Positions 11,790 to 23,660 are shown, counted from the first letter of the stretch. The stretch is 64,000 nt of DNA from Dirofilaria immitis (GCA_024305405.1 JAKNDB010000085.1:1240001-1304000); one strand, 5' to 3'. Notes: generated by a model from the sequence alone, not told the origin. A program made the numbers and translations.

Positions 11790-12235
11790 TCAATTTTGAC
11801 GATTACGTTATCAGACGCCCAATTGACTTTATTCACTCCTTAATATTTCTAATTTATAACAAAAATGAGATGAATTTATTCCTCAATTAAGCACAGTGGA
11901 AAAATCCGTTAAATATTGCACTAACACTTTTGAAAGTTTGGAGATATTTTGGAAAATATGAAAAAATAAATGTCTAGTTAGTTTTAGAGTGAACGAACGC
12001 AGACCAAACTCGTGAAGAGTAGAAACGAGAATCTCATAAGAAGGAGAAATAGTATTAATCAATGAATTAGATATTCCTCGTGGCATATGGAAATTAAAGG
12101 AAACTATAAAAGGTAGCGAAATAAGAAACCCTTTTTCACAAATAATACTATTTCGTCTTATTGGAAATGTATGTGGAAACATTTTTAGCAGACCGATAAA
12201 TATGTTATATTTCCTAGAAATAAATGAAGAAAATT
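11790..12235 (+). pseudogene. BEL/Pao integrase C-terminal remnant
   Basis: Plus-strand text reads RPIDFIHS (about 11815), LSTVEKSVKYCTNTFESLEI (11886 on), then EGEIVLINELDIPRGIWKL (about 12040-12095) and finally SRPINMLYFLEI (about 12190-12225). These are the recognisable end of Pao integrases, including the motif in which G-[ED]-x-V-x2-[ND] precedes P-R-x2-W-K-L and the terminal R-P-x-N-x-L-Y-P-L-E-like tail. Stops and a lost segment show it is dead. The antisense open frame over 11883-12182 is a shadow. Confidence 0.75.
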
Positions 12236-12916
12236 CAATAATTCAATACACAAATTCGAATGAAATTAAAGAACTTGAAAAACCTATTGTAAAAATTATC
12301 AATTCAGTTTACTATAATAACTTTCTACGAGCAAGAAATGTTAAACAACGAATGTAGGAAGAAATAACAAGTCAAATCTAGCAATGAAAAGTTTATTTTT
12401 ATAGTAATAGTTTTCATAGCATCGATTCAAATTCAATGTACCAGAAAGATAGGATTGTGAAAAATCTCAGAAACTAACTTTACTGCTATTAAAGTCATTA
12501 TATATACAGGGGTACATGTACGAAATTCTCGAGCTGAATTCAGCAACTATGGAACAGAAGACTAAAATCTTCTGAAATGAAATCAGCTAAGGAGATGAAT
12601 TAATAGTAGAAGATGAGCTACGAAAATAATAGAAAAGAATTATAAATATATCAATATAGGAAATTGATTATCTTCGGTATAAGTATTCTAGTATTTTCAA
12701 CAATAATAATTTTTATTAAATCGAAATTTGAATTTATTTATTCAATACGTCTTAAATCTTCTAAGAAACAACAAGTTTTGACTATTCCCGCGGAAGTTGT
12801 ATAAATTATCTCATTAAACAAGGATGAAAAGAAATATCCATGAAGAAAACGTGAATCATTCATTTCGTTATGATCCAAATTTTCTTCCTCCTTTTTTTTT
12901 TTCAGTTTCTTCAGTG

Positions 12917-13438
12917 TGTAACCGGGATAACTGAAATATCGTATAATATAAATATGTTGGAAATAATCAAAGTATTTGTATTAAGTATTTCGCATGATTA
13001 AGAAATTTTCTGAAATTGTTTTCATGTTCCTTAAAAATTCATTACTTTTAACAATCAATTTTAAAGGATGTTGCTTAGCATTATAACCAATCGGATTCTA
13101 ACTCGTCTTCAAGCATTGTAACCAATTAGATCTGAAATGTCATCCTTCAAGTCACAGGGCGTTGTTAAGAAATTTCTAAACATTTTTATAATAAATGAGG
13201 TCGTTTTTGTGTTGGGAGATTATTCATTCTGACTGCTATCGAGAAACGGATTTTTCCAATTTCTAATATCAGCGGCATCGGACAATTTGAAAAGGATTTA
13301 TCTATTCGCTATACTTTTACTAAATTTATGTGTCACAGTTGCGACGAATAAAATCCGTCATAATGAAAATTCTTTACACTGCAAATCTCTATCCCTATTT
13401 TCCAATTCCTTAGCATCATAAAATAAATCCTTTGATGA
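12917..13438 (+). repeat. 3' LTR of BEL/Pao element, internally deleted
   Basis: It begins TGTAACCGGGATAACTG, corresponding to TGTCGGAATAGCC of the 5' LTR, and keeps the same block order, ending near CATCATAAAATAAATCC. About 400 bp present in the 5' copy (6280-6670) are missing. The many substitutions between the two LTRs indicate an old insertion. Confidence 0.7.
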
Positions 13439-13439
13439 C

Positions 13440-14440
13440 GCATAATATATCAAGTAATGCATGTCATAAAAATGAATTTTAGCAAAAATATTTTTGTTGG
13501 ATGGTTTATATTAGGTCATTAAATTTTGTATGAAAATTGTGCGTAATAATAAAGCTTCCTTTATATTATTTCATTTATTCAAATTGAGCAATGTCACTAT
13601 CAGAAAAGAAATCAATGCTGAATAAATAGTAACTTATCAACAGTATTTTAGCTATTATCAAAACAAAAAAATTGTGAGAATTATCATATGAAAAAAAAAA
13701 AAAAGAATGTTTACGATGATAAATTCAAATATATGCATTGTTGAAACTTACAAATTGATATAAAAACATTGAGCTATATTTCAAAAAAAAAAAAAAAGAT
13801 ACAAAATTATCATGCAATATGCAAATGTACTAAACGATCACTGCTACTAAAATTACTTACATGGCTTTGAAAATAATAGCAGCGTTTGTCTAGCATATAA
13901 ATGCTAACTATATTTCATATTTTTTTAATGATTATCTTAAACTTCTTTTTCATTAATCAGTCAGTTATTCCATATATAAAATGTCGCTTCATCGTAATAG
14001 AAAATCTATCAGAAAAATTTGGTATCAAAGTTGGTAAAATATTTTGCTTGAAACATTCTGATGATCATAAAAATATCAATATCAACAGATATTTTAAAAC
14101 GATTATCATTTCAACTTAATTAGATTTATTCTAAGAAATATTTGAGATTTTAAGTAATTACTTCCAGATTACCATTCAATAATACCGTATAATCGAATTT
14201 AATGACCACTAAAGACTCTCGGTCAGATAAATTTGATAAATGATAATCTGAAACGGTGACTGCTCGAAATCTCTTCAAGATAGTTTCGAAATTTATCTAA
14301 TTTCTAAAATTATAAATGAAATTTTTGCCATATTTTTACTGAAATTTTAATGATTAATTACAGTTAATATTAGAATTCTAAGGAGCGGTAATAGAAAAAA
14401 GCTTGAACTTGTTTGAAGAAATAAACAAAGATGTACATTG
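13440..14440. other. AT-rich stretch without a supported gene
   Basis: A 72-codon open frame at 13901-14119 starts with a hydrophobic, signal-peptide-like segment and has an acceptor-like TTAATCAG inside. It has no recognisable domain and no partner exon, so I do not call it a gene. The remainder is A/T homopolymers and AT-rich spacer. Confidence 0.5.
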
Positions 14441-15520
14441 ACATATCGTATTATATCATGTATGTTTAAAGATGAACAAAAAAGATTAAGATTACACAAT
14501 TTTCCATCAAACGATTGATTAAATATCGATTTAAGTGCATTTCTTGTTGTAAGATGTGTCCTGTCCTTTCGTTAATTGCTGAACTAAATAGAAATAACCA
14601 AATCGAAACTACAACAATTCAATTACTCTTATGATGAGCGGTATTACAAATAAAAAGTGGAAATATTTAAGTTTAAGCTCCTTATCTTACACTGAATTCA
14701 TGAGAATGCTAAGAATGCTGAATACCTATTTTTTATCATGTTAAAACTTAGATCATCAGTTTCCATCTCATTTCTAGAAATTCAAAGGCGATTAGAAAAA
14801 GCCTTTAGAATTTAGTTTATGTTACGGCTTTCACCGCATGATAATCAAAATCTACTGAATTCTGTTGCTTTAAGATAATGAAATTGATAATTGTTTTCAT
14901 GAAATGAACGAATTGAGTCCAGTTTGATTCAGTTGATCCAGTGATCCAGTGATCCAGTTGATCCAGTTGATCCAATTGATCCAGTTCAAGAAAAAATAAT
15001 ACAGAACTGTTGCAATTCCATTGATTTTATTATTGTTTTAATCTAAGAAAATTAAATCATTTTACAAGAAAAAAAAAAACAAATTATAAGGTATTTTATG
15101 CGAATGAATAATAACTAACGATGATTCTAATCATTTATCTTATTTCGCTCCATCTTACTTATTTTATAGAAACGCTCAATAATCTAATCTTCTTCAGTAA
15201 TATTTCCCAAAAACAAAAACTATTTAAAGAAAAATAAATTGAAAATTAATAACAAGCAAAGAACAATATTTAGAAATCAGATCAGACTAATCATGGTTTC
15301 TAACAAACTACTTACTGGAGATTTTAGAATTAAGGATTATACAATGTCTCAGTTTTCTGCTTTTTGTTATTCAGAAAATTCATTTTTTTAATTGGTATCA
15401 ACCATATCAAAAACAGAACTATCACATTGATGACATCGGAAAAACAAGTGTGGCTTCGAAAATAAGCGTAAAAAGCCTGATTCTGTTAAGCAGTGCAAAA
15501 ATATTGTCCTAAAATTGATT
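14440..15520. repeat. Copy A of a three-copy ~1-kb dispersed repeat
   Basis: Copies lie at about 14440-15520, 19490-20520 and 28180-29280. Common landmarks in order are ATTGCTGAACTAAAT-like text, ACAACAATTCAA, TTTCNATCTCATTTNTAGAAATTCNAA, the AAAGCTTTTAGAATTTA-like block, TTCNATCATTT/TATTTCGCTCCA, and AAAAACTTGATTCTGCTGAAT near the end. No coding potential is evident. Copies A and C both abut mannosidase 3' sequence, while copy B directly follows the first GNAT gene. This shows the three are parts of duplicated chromosomal blocks, not free transposons. Confidence 0.7.
14925..14985 (+). repeat. TTGATCCAG 9-mer tandem repeat
   Basis: Seven or so imperfect units of TTGATCCAG/TGATCCAG lie within copy A of the dispersed repeat. 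The other two copies lack the array, so it expanded after duplication. Confidence 0.75.
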
Positions 15521-15527
15521 TTAATGA

Positions 15528-16405
15528 CAAGCAGTAACTCTGGCTTTTGCATTTATCAGTACATTTTGATAAAAATTTCAAATAAAAGCCGGAAAGAGCT
15601 TGTTATTTTTAATTTTTGTACCCTACAAAAGCCACAAAATTTTTCCACGATTTTGCAAAATAACCTCTCCGATAATCTGCTGTATTAATCAATTGAATTA
15701 TTAATAGTTGAAAAAAAAATTGAACAATATGATGAGTATGCCGGAATAGTTAAAGTAAATGAATGATTTATAAAGGTTTCTTTTATAATTTCATTAGCTA
15801 TTATTGAAAAGATGTGTTGGAATGAATAAGAGAACATTTATCAATTTTAAAAAACATACATCAAAAAGACCCCTTCCATCATCTTGATTTAAGCGTCGAT
15901 CCAACATTACATCCATTTGTCCTTCAATTTATTTTTCTAATGAAAATCTATCATAAAGAAAACTCTTATAGCAGATAAAAACGTAGAATTTTCTTTTTGA
16001 AATTTTATTTAAAAAAAATTTCGACCATAAATTTAAAATATATAGAATGAGTTAGCAAATCTTATTATCAACATATCATATAATAATTGTTATCTATTCA
16101 TTATCATTATTATTAGCATCAAGTTGTTTCATGACTAGTTAATATTATTATGTCACCGTAATGTTCCATTTTTTATCATTAAAATTATGAACGAAAAATG
16201 TAGAAATTATTCAAATGGTATTACCACTAGCAAGGTTTGCAACTCCTGAAGGTTGAGCACTCAGAAGCGTCATTCGTAATGTATCATCTTCGATGAAAGC
16301 TGAAGTAGGCATGGAGATAGAAATGAGCTTGTAGTGGTAACTGCTTGAATTGAGACGTTCCACTATCTGAAATAATATTTATTCTGAATTAAAATTTGGC
16401 AACAA
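15528..16405 (-). pseudogene. Duplicated pseudo-exons of the alpha-mannosidase II gene
   Basis: This block matches 30168-31050 and carries minus-strand copies of part of mannosidase exon 25 (15528-15640, diverged), exon 24 (about 15868-15930, identical) and exon 23 (about 16228-16368). The exon 23 copy has an extra base after GTAGGCATGG and further changes at its 5' end, so it is frameshifted. There is no promoter and no other mannosidase exon, so it is non-functional. From about 15740 to 16340 the copy, introns included, differs from the real gene at only a handful of positions. Outside that tract it is clearly diverged. Confidence 0.85.
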
Positions 16406-17430
16406 AAACAGAAAAACATTTGCAGTTTTGAATACGGTAAAACTTAGCTACAATTAGGCTTTTTTTTTTCACATCGTTGACCAGTGACGAACAAAATATT
16501 AAAGCATGTTGGCATAAGCATGCATGGCATGCTTTAATTTCGTGTGGCATCATTTTCCTAAATTTTCAGCGATAAAAATTTTTATCATAAATGATTTTCC
16601 TTCCTTTCTTTTTTTTTTTTCTTTAATTACACAAAATTTGATTAAAATCTATTTTTTTCTTTTCATGCTCATGACAGATTTTTTTTTTTTTATCATTTTA
16701 AAACATGTTTGAGAGAAGAATTACTTTAAAAATGAAAATTCATATGAAAACCTTACTTTATTGCATTTTGTTCGATTTTAAATCAAAATTAATGAGCAAT
16801 TGTTTTAAAATGATTTTGGTTTTTAAGCAATTAATTAATATACTACTCAATTAATTCTTTGATTTCTCAATATGCTTTTATTTATAATAAATAAAATTTT
16901 TTATATGTTATAAATGCTATTATAAAAATAATTTTATTAGAAGAGTAAATTAAACGATGCCTTTGTTGATAATAGATATTATTTGAATATAATCGAGCAA
17001 TAGATTTTATATTTTTATTTAAATACAAACATAACTGAACGATTTATGTAATTAAATACTCAATTGTCAAATATTATCTAAACGTTATTAACATTTATTT
17101 CAATTTATCTAATTTTTTAAATTATCAGAATTTCAAACTTCTTCTATTATGACAGAGTTATCAAAATATATTTTATTATTGTTTGATATCACATAGTCAT
17201 AACCACTTCTATAAGTTATAAAGATGATAAATCATGATAATTTGTGAAAAAAAAAAACAAAATAAAATTTTAAAGAGTAAATTTTTGGATATAAAAATTT
17301 GAATAATAAAATTAAATTCTTCATAAGCATTTGAAAAAAAAAAATTATTTTCTAATCGTTTTTATTAACGTAATAATATGAAAGAACACTGAAATTTGAT
17401 TCATCGAACTATTTCAAATATGATTATAGA
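16405..17430. other. AT-rich flank duplicated at 23.36-23.66 kb
   Basis: No gene is visible. The part from about 16750 to 16940 matches 23380-23600 upstream of the second GNAT gene (shared TGCATTTTGTTCGATTTTAAAT-like, AAATGAGCAATT and CTCAATATGCTTTTATTTATA-like blocks). This shows the duplication includes the promoter side of the GNAT genes. Confidence 0.6.
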
Positions 17431-17431
17431 G

Positions 17432-19410
17432 ATGGCTTGTAACGACAAAACCGCAGCAAAAATGGATTGAAATTAGTCCGATTGTGTGATAAGGATTTCA
17501 ATGAAGTGATGCAATTTTTAATGAAACATTTCACTCCATTTGAATCAACAGGTCGATCAGTAGGAATGTTCGGCTATGATGAATGGGAATTAACTGGAGG
17601 TTGTTTTCCTTTTTTTTTTTTCGTTTATCATTATTTATATCAATACCATACTGTTTTAATTGATAGCAAAGCAGATGTATATATATGAATCTTTCTTAAC
17701 ACCAGACCGTAACACAATAACAGAATTATACATCATAATAGGAGATCCAGGCATCGGTAAAACCAGTTTCGCCACCAAATTAAGTAAAAGCTACTTCATT
17801 AAAACAGCTAACACAGAAAAATGGTGGGACGGTTATGAAAACAAAGAGCTTCTTATACTAGATGACTTCTATGGATGGCTTTCACCAATTGAGCTATTCA
17901 ATCTCGCAGACTCCAAGCCTCACTACATCCAAATAAAAGGACGCTTCGTCAAATTCATTTATACATATATATATATGCATGCATAACAGTATATGAAATA
18001 GGTCATATACATATACTATAATTCATTATCAATTAAAATGATATGATTATATAGATAATCATATATACGAGTATTCATTTCATTTATTTCAGATTTAATT
18101 TTCAGATGTGATTCATGAAGTTTTAATATAAGAAGAGATAATATTATTTATTATTGTTAGCAACATAATAATCTCCATAATAATTAATAATAAGAATAAT
18201 AACAATAATTTTTAATTTATAATAACTTTCAAAAAATTTTCGATTAATCGATTAAAAGTTTACTTTTTATCCGAAAAAGATTTATTTTTAAATTTATTAA
18301 ATTTTATTCTCTTTTTAAATATAAAATAATTTTATAATTAGAAATTATTCATTTTTCAGCAGCAGCTCGAAGATGTCTTCAATTTCCATATTCTTACGTT
18401 TTTAGAAATGAGGATAATGAAATAGTCTCTGCTTGTATAAATGATGTAATAGAACGACCAAAATTAAATGAAACAGGCAAAAAGAAGTAAGTATTCAACA
18501 AATACAAGTGATAATTAATATCAATGAATATTATTAGGCATGTTTAATAGTTGAAAACATACTGATTAATCCATTTTCTTAATTTTATTTAAAAAAAAAA
18601 ATAAATCAAACAATGGTTTAGAATGATAAAATATTTAAGGCATCAAATGAACAAGGCGGAAATCCATCCAAAAAAGACAAGTAATTGAAATGGATAGATT
18701 GATTTGTACATTGGAATCAAAGGTTTGTAAATAAGTTGATAGAAAAAAGGATTATTTTCCAATAGCAAATCTTATTTTATAATTTTTACTAATCGTTTAC
18801 GAAGTGAAAAGAATATAATTAGTTTTGAATATGATACAAAATCAATTATAGATGTGGCCATTAGTGCCACCTTCAATTACAAAGCTTTTAAAAATTGTTG
18901 CAATTGCAACGCAAGGAAAATACGGTAGACATGGATTGATGCATAAATTGATGACATTTGATATAGCAGAACAAAAGCGTAATGGTATTCAAGGTGCAAT
19001 CAGCAAAGCTACTGCATTTAAATCTCAAAAAGTTTGTTTATTTGGAATATTTTCCATTTAAATTTCTCCATAATCAATAGATCAGTCTATCAATATTTAT
19101 AACTTCTTATCTATAGATATCTTTTTCTAATTTATAAAAGATTTTTATCACAAAAACCGTTGGAAAAATAAAAGAATGATAGGATTCAAACAATAAACAA
19201 TAATTATTCGATAAAAATTAGTACACAACAATAATACATTGATGATTTTCCCTCAAAAACTATTTATTTTATTTGCAGTTATTCGCTAAATTGGGCTATC
19301 AAGTTATTTATCAAATAAACTATGATGAATGGTTAGACAAGGATGGCAAACAAATATTTAACTGTGATGATGGAACAAATTGCGCTCAACTTGTTTACAA
19401 ATCATATTGA
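17432..19410 (+). CDS. GNAT-family N-acetyltransferase, arylalkylamine type, copy A
   Basis: Five exons: 17432-17599, 18360-18486, 18640-18722, 18852-19031 and 19279-19410. The start LCDKDFNEVMQFLMKHFTP resembles the N-terminal aaNAT motif (D-F-x2-V-x2-F-L-x2-H-F). Exon 2 gives a strand with EDNEIVSACIND. Exon 4 carries the acetyl-CoA loop region (ATQGKYGRHGLMHKLM). Exon 5 gives LFAKLGYQVIYQINYDEW and the C-terminal strand AQLVYKSY. The family transfers acetyl from acetyl-CoA to amines such as dopamine, serotonin or tyramine. The substrate here is unknown and the enzyme is probably cytosolic. Three single-base shortfalls in A runs (17458-17462, 18479-18483, 18670-18675) interrupt the frame. 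The sister copy supplies the correct phase, so the gene is probably intact. Intron 1 hosts a viral Rep fragment. Confidence 0.8.
17660..17985 (+). pseudogene. Endogenous circovirus-like Rep helicase fragment
   Basis: One uninterrupted 108-codon frame inside intron 1 of GNAT copy A encodes the superfamily-3 helicase part of a CRESS-DNA virus Rep. It has a Walker A GDPGIGKT, the circovirus/cyclovirus signature KWWDGY, and a Walker B LLILDDFYGWL followed by the P-I-E-L-F-N-L-A-D and I-K-G-R-F segments. Homology stops before the motif C region, at a run of TA repeats. The N-terminal HUH endonuclease (motifs I-III), stem-loop origin and capsid gene are absent, so it is a fragment of a former integration, not a virus. 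It is richer in G+C than the intron around it. It ends in TA microsatellite on both sides, and the equivalent intron of copy B (23840-24396) lacks it. Confidence 0.88.
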
Positions 19411-19489
19411 TGAATTAATAAAAATAAAAAAATTTGACGATTGAATCTTTGTAGACATGAAGGAATATTGCAAACTATTATAATTTTAC

Positions 19490-20520
19490 TTCCTATTAAA
19501 TGATTGATTAAATGAATGCCCTTATTAAATGCATTACTTGATGTAAAATCTGTCATTTTGTTAATTGCTGGATTAAGTGCAAATAATCAATCGGAATTAC
19601 AACAATTCAATTAATTTCGTCATCTATCAAACTTCTTATCATACATGAGCATCTATTATTTTAATCATATTAGAGTTTGAAATCATTAATTTCAATCTCA
19701 TTCTTAGAAATTCCAAACAAAGTAGAAGAAGCTTTTAGAATTTAATTAAAATCCCATCTATGATAATCAAAACTTACCAAATCTTATAATTTTAAAAAAG
19801 TTGAATAGTTCTCTATTTTTATAAAATGACTAAGTTAAAATGAATTAGAGAAATTGGAAATTTTAACAAAGTTATGGAAACTAAATAATCAATTTACGAA
19901 AGAATATCGCAATCATAGGCCTTTTTAAGAGAATAAAATGCATACTATTTTATAAAAACAATAGTAATCACGAAATTGTTCAACAATTTCAATCATTTTT
20001 CATATTTCGCTCCACCTTATCTTTTTTATAAAACTGTTGAACAACCAATCTTCTCAAAAAAAACTATACATAAATTAGAAATTAATAGTAAATAGAAAAC
20101 AATACCTAGAGGTCAGGCTAGTGCTGATTTTTAACAGACTACTTGATTTAGGTATAAGTGTTAAGAATTATATAATTTATCATTTTGCTGCTTTCTTGTC
20201 TTTCAACAAATTATTTTCCACAATTTGTATCAGTTAAGACAAAATGAAACTATCATGGAATCAAGTCGAAAAATGCAACTAGCACTTTTATAATATTGGA
20301 GAAATAAGTGCGTGAACAATTTCAGAAAGTATACGTGAAAAAACTTGATTCTGCTGAATAATCGTGACACACAATATTGTTAACAATGATAAGAAATACT
20401 TCATGTATAGTTGGTACAAATTTTTGCATAAAAATATTTAATTCTGTCAAGTAACGATGATGCAAAATATTGGCCAACAAACCAAAAATACTTCATGCGT
20501 AATCTAATCTAAATAATGTT
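19490..20520. repeat. Copy B of the three-copy dispersed repeat
   Basis: It follows GNAT copy A by about 80 bp and aligns with 14440-15520 and 28180-29280 by shared landmark blocks (for example AATTCCAAACAAAGTAGAAG-like text and the ACTTGATTCTGCTGAATAA segment near 20340). An apparent internal duplication near its end repeats the motif AATTCTGTCAAGTAACGATG after TTGATTCTGCTGAATAATCG. No gene. Confidence 0.65.
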
Positions 20521-21220
20521 CACATTGACTAACGTCAATACAAAGTTCGATTTCCAGCGATAGTACGAGATCTCGGGTGGCGGTAAAGAATTTTATTACA
20601 AGAAATTTATATTTTCATTATTTGATATTTTGTTGTTATTGATTTACCTTGATGTGGTGTATCTTTAAAGAGTTTATTACATATGCTGAAATCATCATAT
20701 TGGTATCCATGGTAACTTGAAATGAACTCGTCACTAAACATATATTGCAAGAAATTAACGAAGAACTATCAACTTTGACAAAAAGAGAATCCAGACAATT
20801 GATGAAAAACTTGAACGAGGATTCTAAGGCTTAGATTTGATCTCGCGGAGGATTGGAAAAATCGATTGAAAACTAGTTTAACTTCAGTTCTCCCCTTATA
20901 TATCCAGAATTTGCACTTCGTTTCAGAAAGAATATGAGTAATTCCAGCATGGAACAAATCTTATTAGCATTGCTGTATAAAAAGATCAGTTAGTGAATTA
21001 TGCCTTGAATAATAGATGAAATGTTTGTTGCCATCACTCTGAATATTCAAATCGATCTCTGATCTCGATAATTTCCCTTCGCTATAGAATGGCCTCCATT
21101 TGTTTATTTCTACTTCCGCTACACCTTTCGATTGTGCTTATTTAATTAACATCTATTCTGTCAATTTGTAATCGCAATTTGTGAGTTAATCTTTCGCAAC
21201 TTACACTCAGCTGCAACCAT
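20520..21220. other. Stretch with one coding-like relic, no gene called
   Basis: Around 20730-20840 one plus frame reads ELVTKHILQEINEELSTLTK followed by RESRQLMKNLNEDSKA before a stop. The charged helical text is typical of retroelement gag or other coiled coils. It has no start, partner exon or identifiable family. I list it as a possible relic only. Confidence 0.3.
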
Positions 21221-22061
21221 AATATCATATCATATCTTTCTTTTTATTTGCTAATTATACGAATTTAAGAATCCAGCGGTTATGTTTAACATTGTTAATC
21301 ATTTGCTGAAGTGATTTATTTATTTTTCACTATTTATAAACTAAAATTCTCTTTAATATGAGTTGCAAATTTCCACTACGATTTTTATTTTTGCTTATTC
21401 ATTTTTGGAAATTTCCAAGTTTTATTGGACATAGTCCCTTTATTGCAATATCAGTTGGATCATGTGCACTTGGAATATATGAAGAATATATCATTTATTT
21501 ATATATTCTATTTAAGTTTTAGTATATTTAAACTAAAAATAGATTCAATTAAAAATCTATACATTTGAAATTAATTAGTTTTTATCATATTTTGAAGGAC
21601 TTTTTTTTTCTTCATTTTTCTTGCCTATTATTACTATTGTTTATTTTTATAAAAGTTATTTTATTTTTTTTTACAATTGTCGCGGAGTGACAAATTTTGA
21701 TGAGAAAGGTTTATTCAACGAAGGATTGATTATTTCGTCTACGTTATATGATGAAACAAAGTCAGTTAATATTATGATTAAAGTTAATCAGTTTGATTGT
21801 AATAGAGATGGATTTTGTATATCTAAATTGGCTTAAAATGGAAGGTATCGGATATCAAATGAATTGAAAAACTTTTCATCGACTAATTGCATAATCTTCC
21901 ACTTGAAACACATCAGAATGATTACGAAAAGTACACTTTTGTATCGATAATTCTTAGTCTTTGTAGTAGGCGAAGGCTTACTACATATTATTTATGTTAA
22001 GGGTATAGTTGTATTAAATTTCGTATAATTAGCAAATAAAAAGAAAGATATGATATGATAT
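21221..22061. mobile_element. 841-bp element bounded by ~48-bp terminal inverted repeats
   Basis: Bases 21221-21268 (containing CATATCTTTCTTTTTATTTG, then CTAATTATACGAATTTAA) are the reverse complement of 22014-22061 with a single one-base length difference. Arms this long and this well preserved in AT-rich DNA are unlikely by chance. The interior of about 745 bp includes two open segments that could be exons of a small secreted protein. No transposase is visible, so it would be a non-autonomous DNA transposon or foldback element. Target-site duplications are not obvious, and the outer ends consist of ATATCATATC-like text. Confidence 0.6.
21358..21836 (+). CDS. Possible small secreted protein inside the inverted-repeat element
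   Basis: An ATG at 21358 opens a frame with a basic start and hydrophobic core (MSCKFPLRFLFLLIHFWKF), like a signal peptide, running about 55 codons. Further on, 21682-21836 reads NCRGVTNFDEKGLFNEGLII, then NIMIKVNQFDCNRDGFC and a stop after SKLA. No splice pair joining them is certain, and I recognise no family. Either it is a two-exon hypothetical gene carried by the element or coincidental open text. Confidence 0.25.
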
Positions 22062-22114
22062 CATGAACGAGATAAAGAACGAGATTTTAGAAAGAATTTT
22101 TTGATACAAATTGT

Positions 22115-22138
22115 ATATATATATATATATATATATGA
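22115..22138. repeat. TA dinucleotide microsatellite
   Basis: A run of about ten TA units. Similar runs occur at 8617-8630, 23918-23942 and 41813-41832. They mark likely replication-slippage sites, and one such run flanks the Rep insertion. Confidence 0.8.
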
Positions 22139-22179
22139 TATAATCAATAATATAAAAATTATTCCTTAAAATCAACAGT

Positions 22180-23660
22180 CTAATATTTATTTGCATAAAT
22201 TCTTGAGATAAAAGAAGAAAAAAAATATATTTGCTTTCATTAATTTGTGAAATAATTCTAAGTTATAATTGTTCAAAAGTAAATAAAAGTCTAAAAATGA
22301 CGTATAATTTCATTATTAATATGATGATTAAATAGAAAATAAGAAAATAATCCTTTCTAATTCTTTTTTCCCCTCCCCCAACAATCATTATTCCGCTTTG
22401 AATGGAGTTTACTATATTTACTAATTCTTGTTTAATTTATCACATGATAAACCAGAATAAAACAAATAATAGTTCTCGTTTTTTTTTTTAACTTGAGTAA
22501 ATAAATGATCAAAAATATTTTATTAACCGGAAAGTTTCAAAATTGATTCATTTTAATCACTATTACTATTATTGTAAATATCATCGTCGTTTTTTTTTTT
22601 TTTTTTTTCAAATCAGTTAATAAATTAGTAAAATAAATTATTATTTGCCTATAGAAGATAATAATATGTAAAATATATGTAAACATGTGATTATTTGTTG
22701 ACATGTGTAAACCGAATGATATGTATAGAAAATGTCAGATAGATACTTCGTCATATTATCGATAGAATTTATAATATACTTTAATTTGCATCACATCGTT
22801 TCTTTTCAAATACTTTTCGATTTAATTTTTATCATAGATTTTTCTTTATTCTTCTCTTATTTTTAATTTTTCTTTAAAAAATTTTAAAATTCAATAAATA
22901 ATTTTTTTGTCGAAATTATCTCTATTAATTTTATTTGGAAATTAGCAAATTTTTTTCCGGGATTAATTTTATTTGTTGAAAATTGGCGAATTTTTCCTTG
23001 AATTATTTCTTAGGGGAATGGTTTTCCTGGATCAAATTTATCTAGAAATTGACGAGAATTCCTTCTGAAATTGCTTTCTATATCTTCAACTTTTTCTGTC
23101 ATATTAATTTCATTATCGTTGAGCGATGGAATCAAAGAAGACAAAAATGCTAATCATTATCAAGCAAGACAAAAGAAATACAAATCAAGTAAAAGTTTAC
23201 GAATAATTTTTCTGATGTATTGGTAGTAGCAACGTTATAAAAAGCAAGCATAAATACTGTTTCGCATAATTTGCGAAAAAATTCATTTGTTAAAATCTGT
23301 TTTTTTTTTTTTGTTTTTGCTTGATAATTTCTTTTTTGAATACGTTTGAAAGAAAAGTGAAAAATGAAATTTTTCAAAGTATACTGCTCGATTGCATTTT
23401 TTTTTCTATTTTAAATCGAAATAAATGAGCAATTTAAAAAAAAAAATTAGTTATAAGATAGTATTGATTTATGCAAATTATGAATCTTTTTATCAATTGA
23501 TTTTATTTGTTATGCAATTAGTTAAATGATTTGTTAAGATTAATTTTTCGATTCCTCAGCATATCTTTTATAGCAAATAAAAATGCTATCATAAAAAGCA
23601 TTTTAGCGATGTAATAATATAAAAAATTTGGTCGGCAGAATTTATTTTAAATTTGTTTGT
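22180..23660. other. AT-rich spacer containing duplicated segments
   Basis: 22180-22880 is a diverged copy of 4650-5060, and 23380-23600 is a copy of the flank upstream of GNAT copy A. Long T runs lie at 22453-22490 and 22592-22609. No exon is supported; the minus-strand open frame near 23150-23377 is unremarkable. Confidence 0.55.

Larger units (their letters stand above)
5984..13438 (+). mobile_element. Decayed BEL/Pao LTR retrotransposon (possibly composite)
   Basis: Two diverged direct LTRs (5984-6957 and 12917-13438) bracket plus-strand remnants of a Pao-type polyprotein in mostly correct order: gag core (7800-8350), protease-side domain (10044-10268), reverse transcriptase start (10285-10480) and integrase C-terminal region (11800-12235). 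All are broken by stops and frameshifts, and the element cannot encode a working polyprotein. A second LTR-like start (TGTCGGAATAAGCAAAATAT) at 7338, and a gag N-terminus-like reading frame at 9366 lying downstream of the gag core, suggest a nested or rearranged pair of elements. No target-site duplication is evident. Confidence 0.75.

Noticed and set aside
11883..12182. 99-codon minus-strand open frame
   Set aside because: It is antisense to the integrase C-terminal remnant, whose plus-strand text is recognisable.
17660..17985. Rep frame as an alternative exon of the GNAT gene
   Set aside because: Copy B lacks it, the flanking exons join in phase without it, and no good acceptor/donor pair bounds it.
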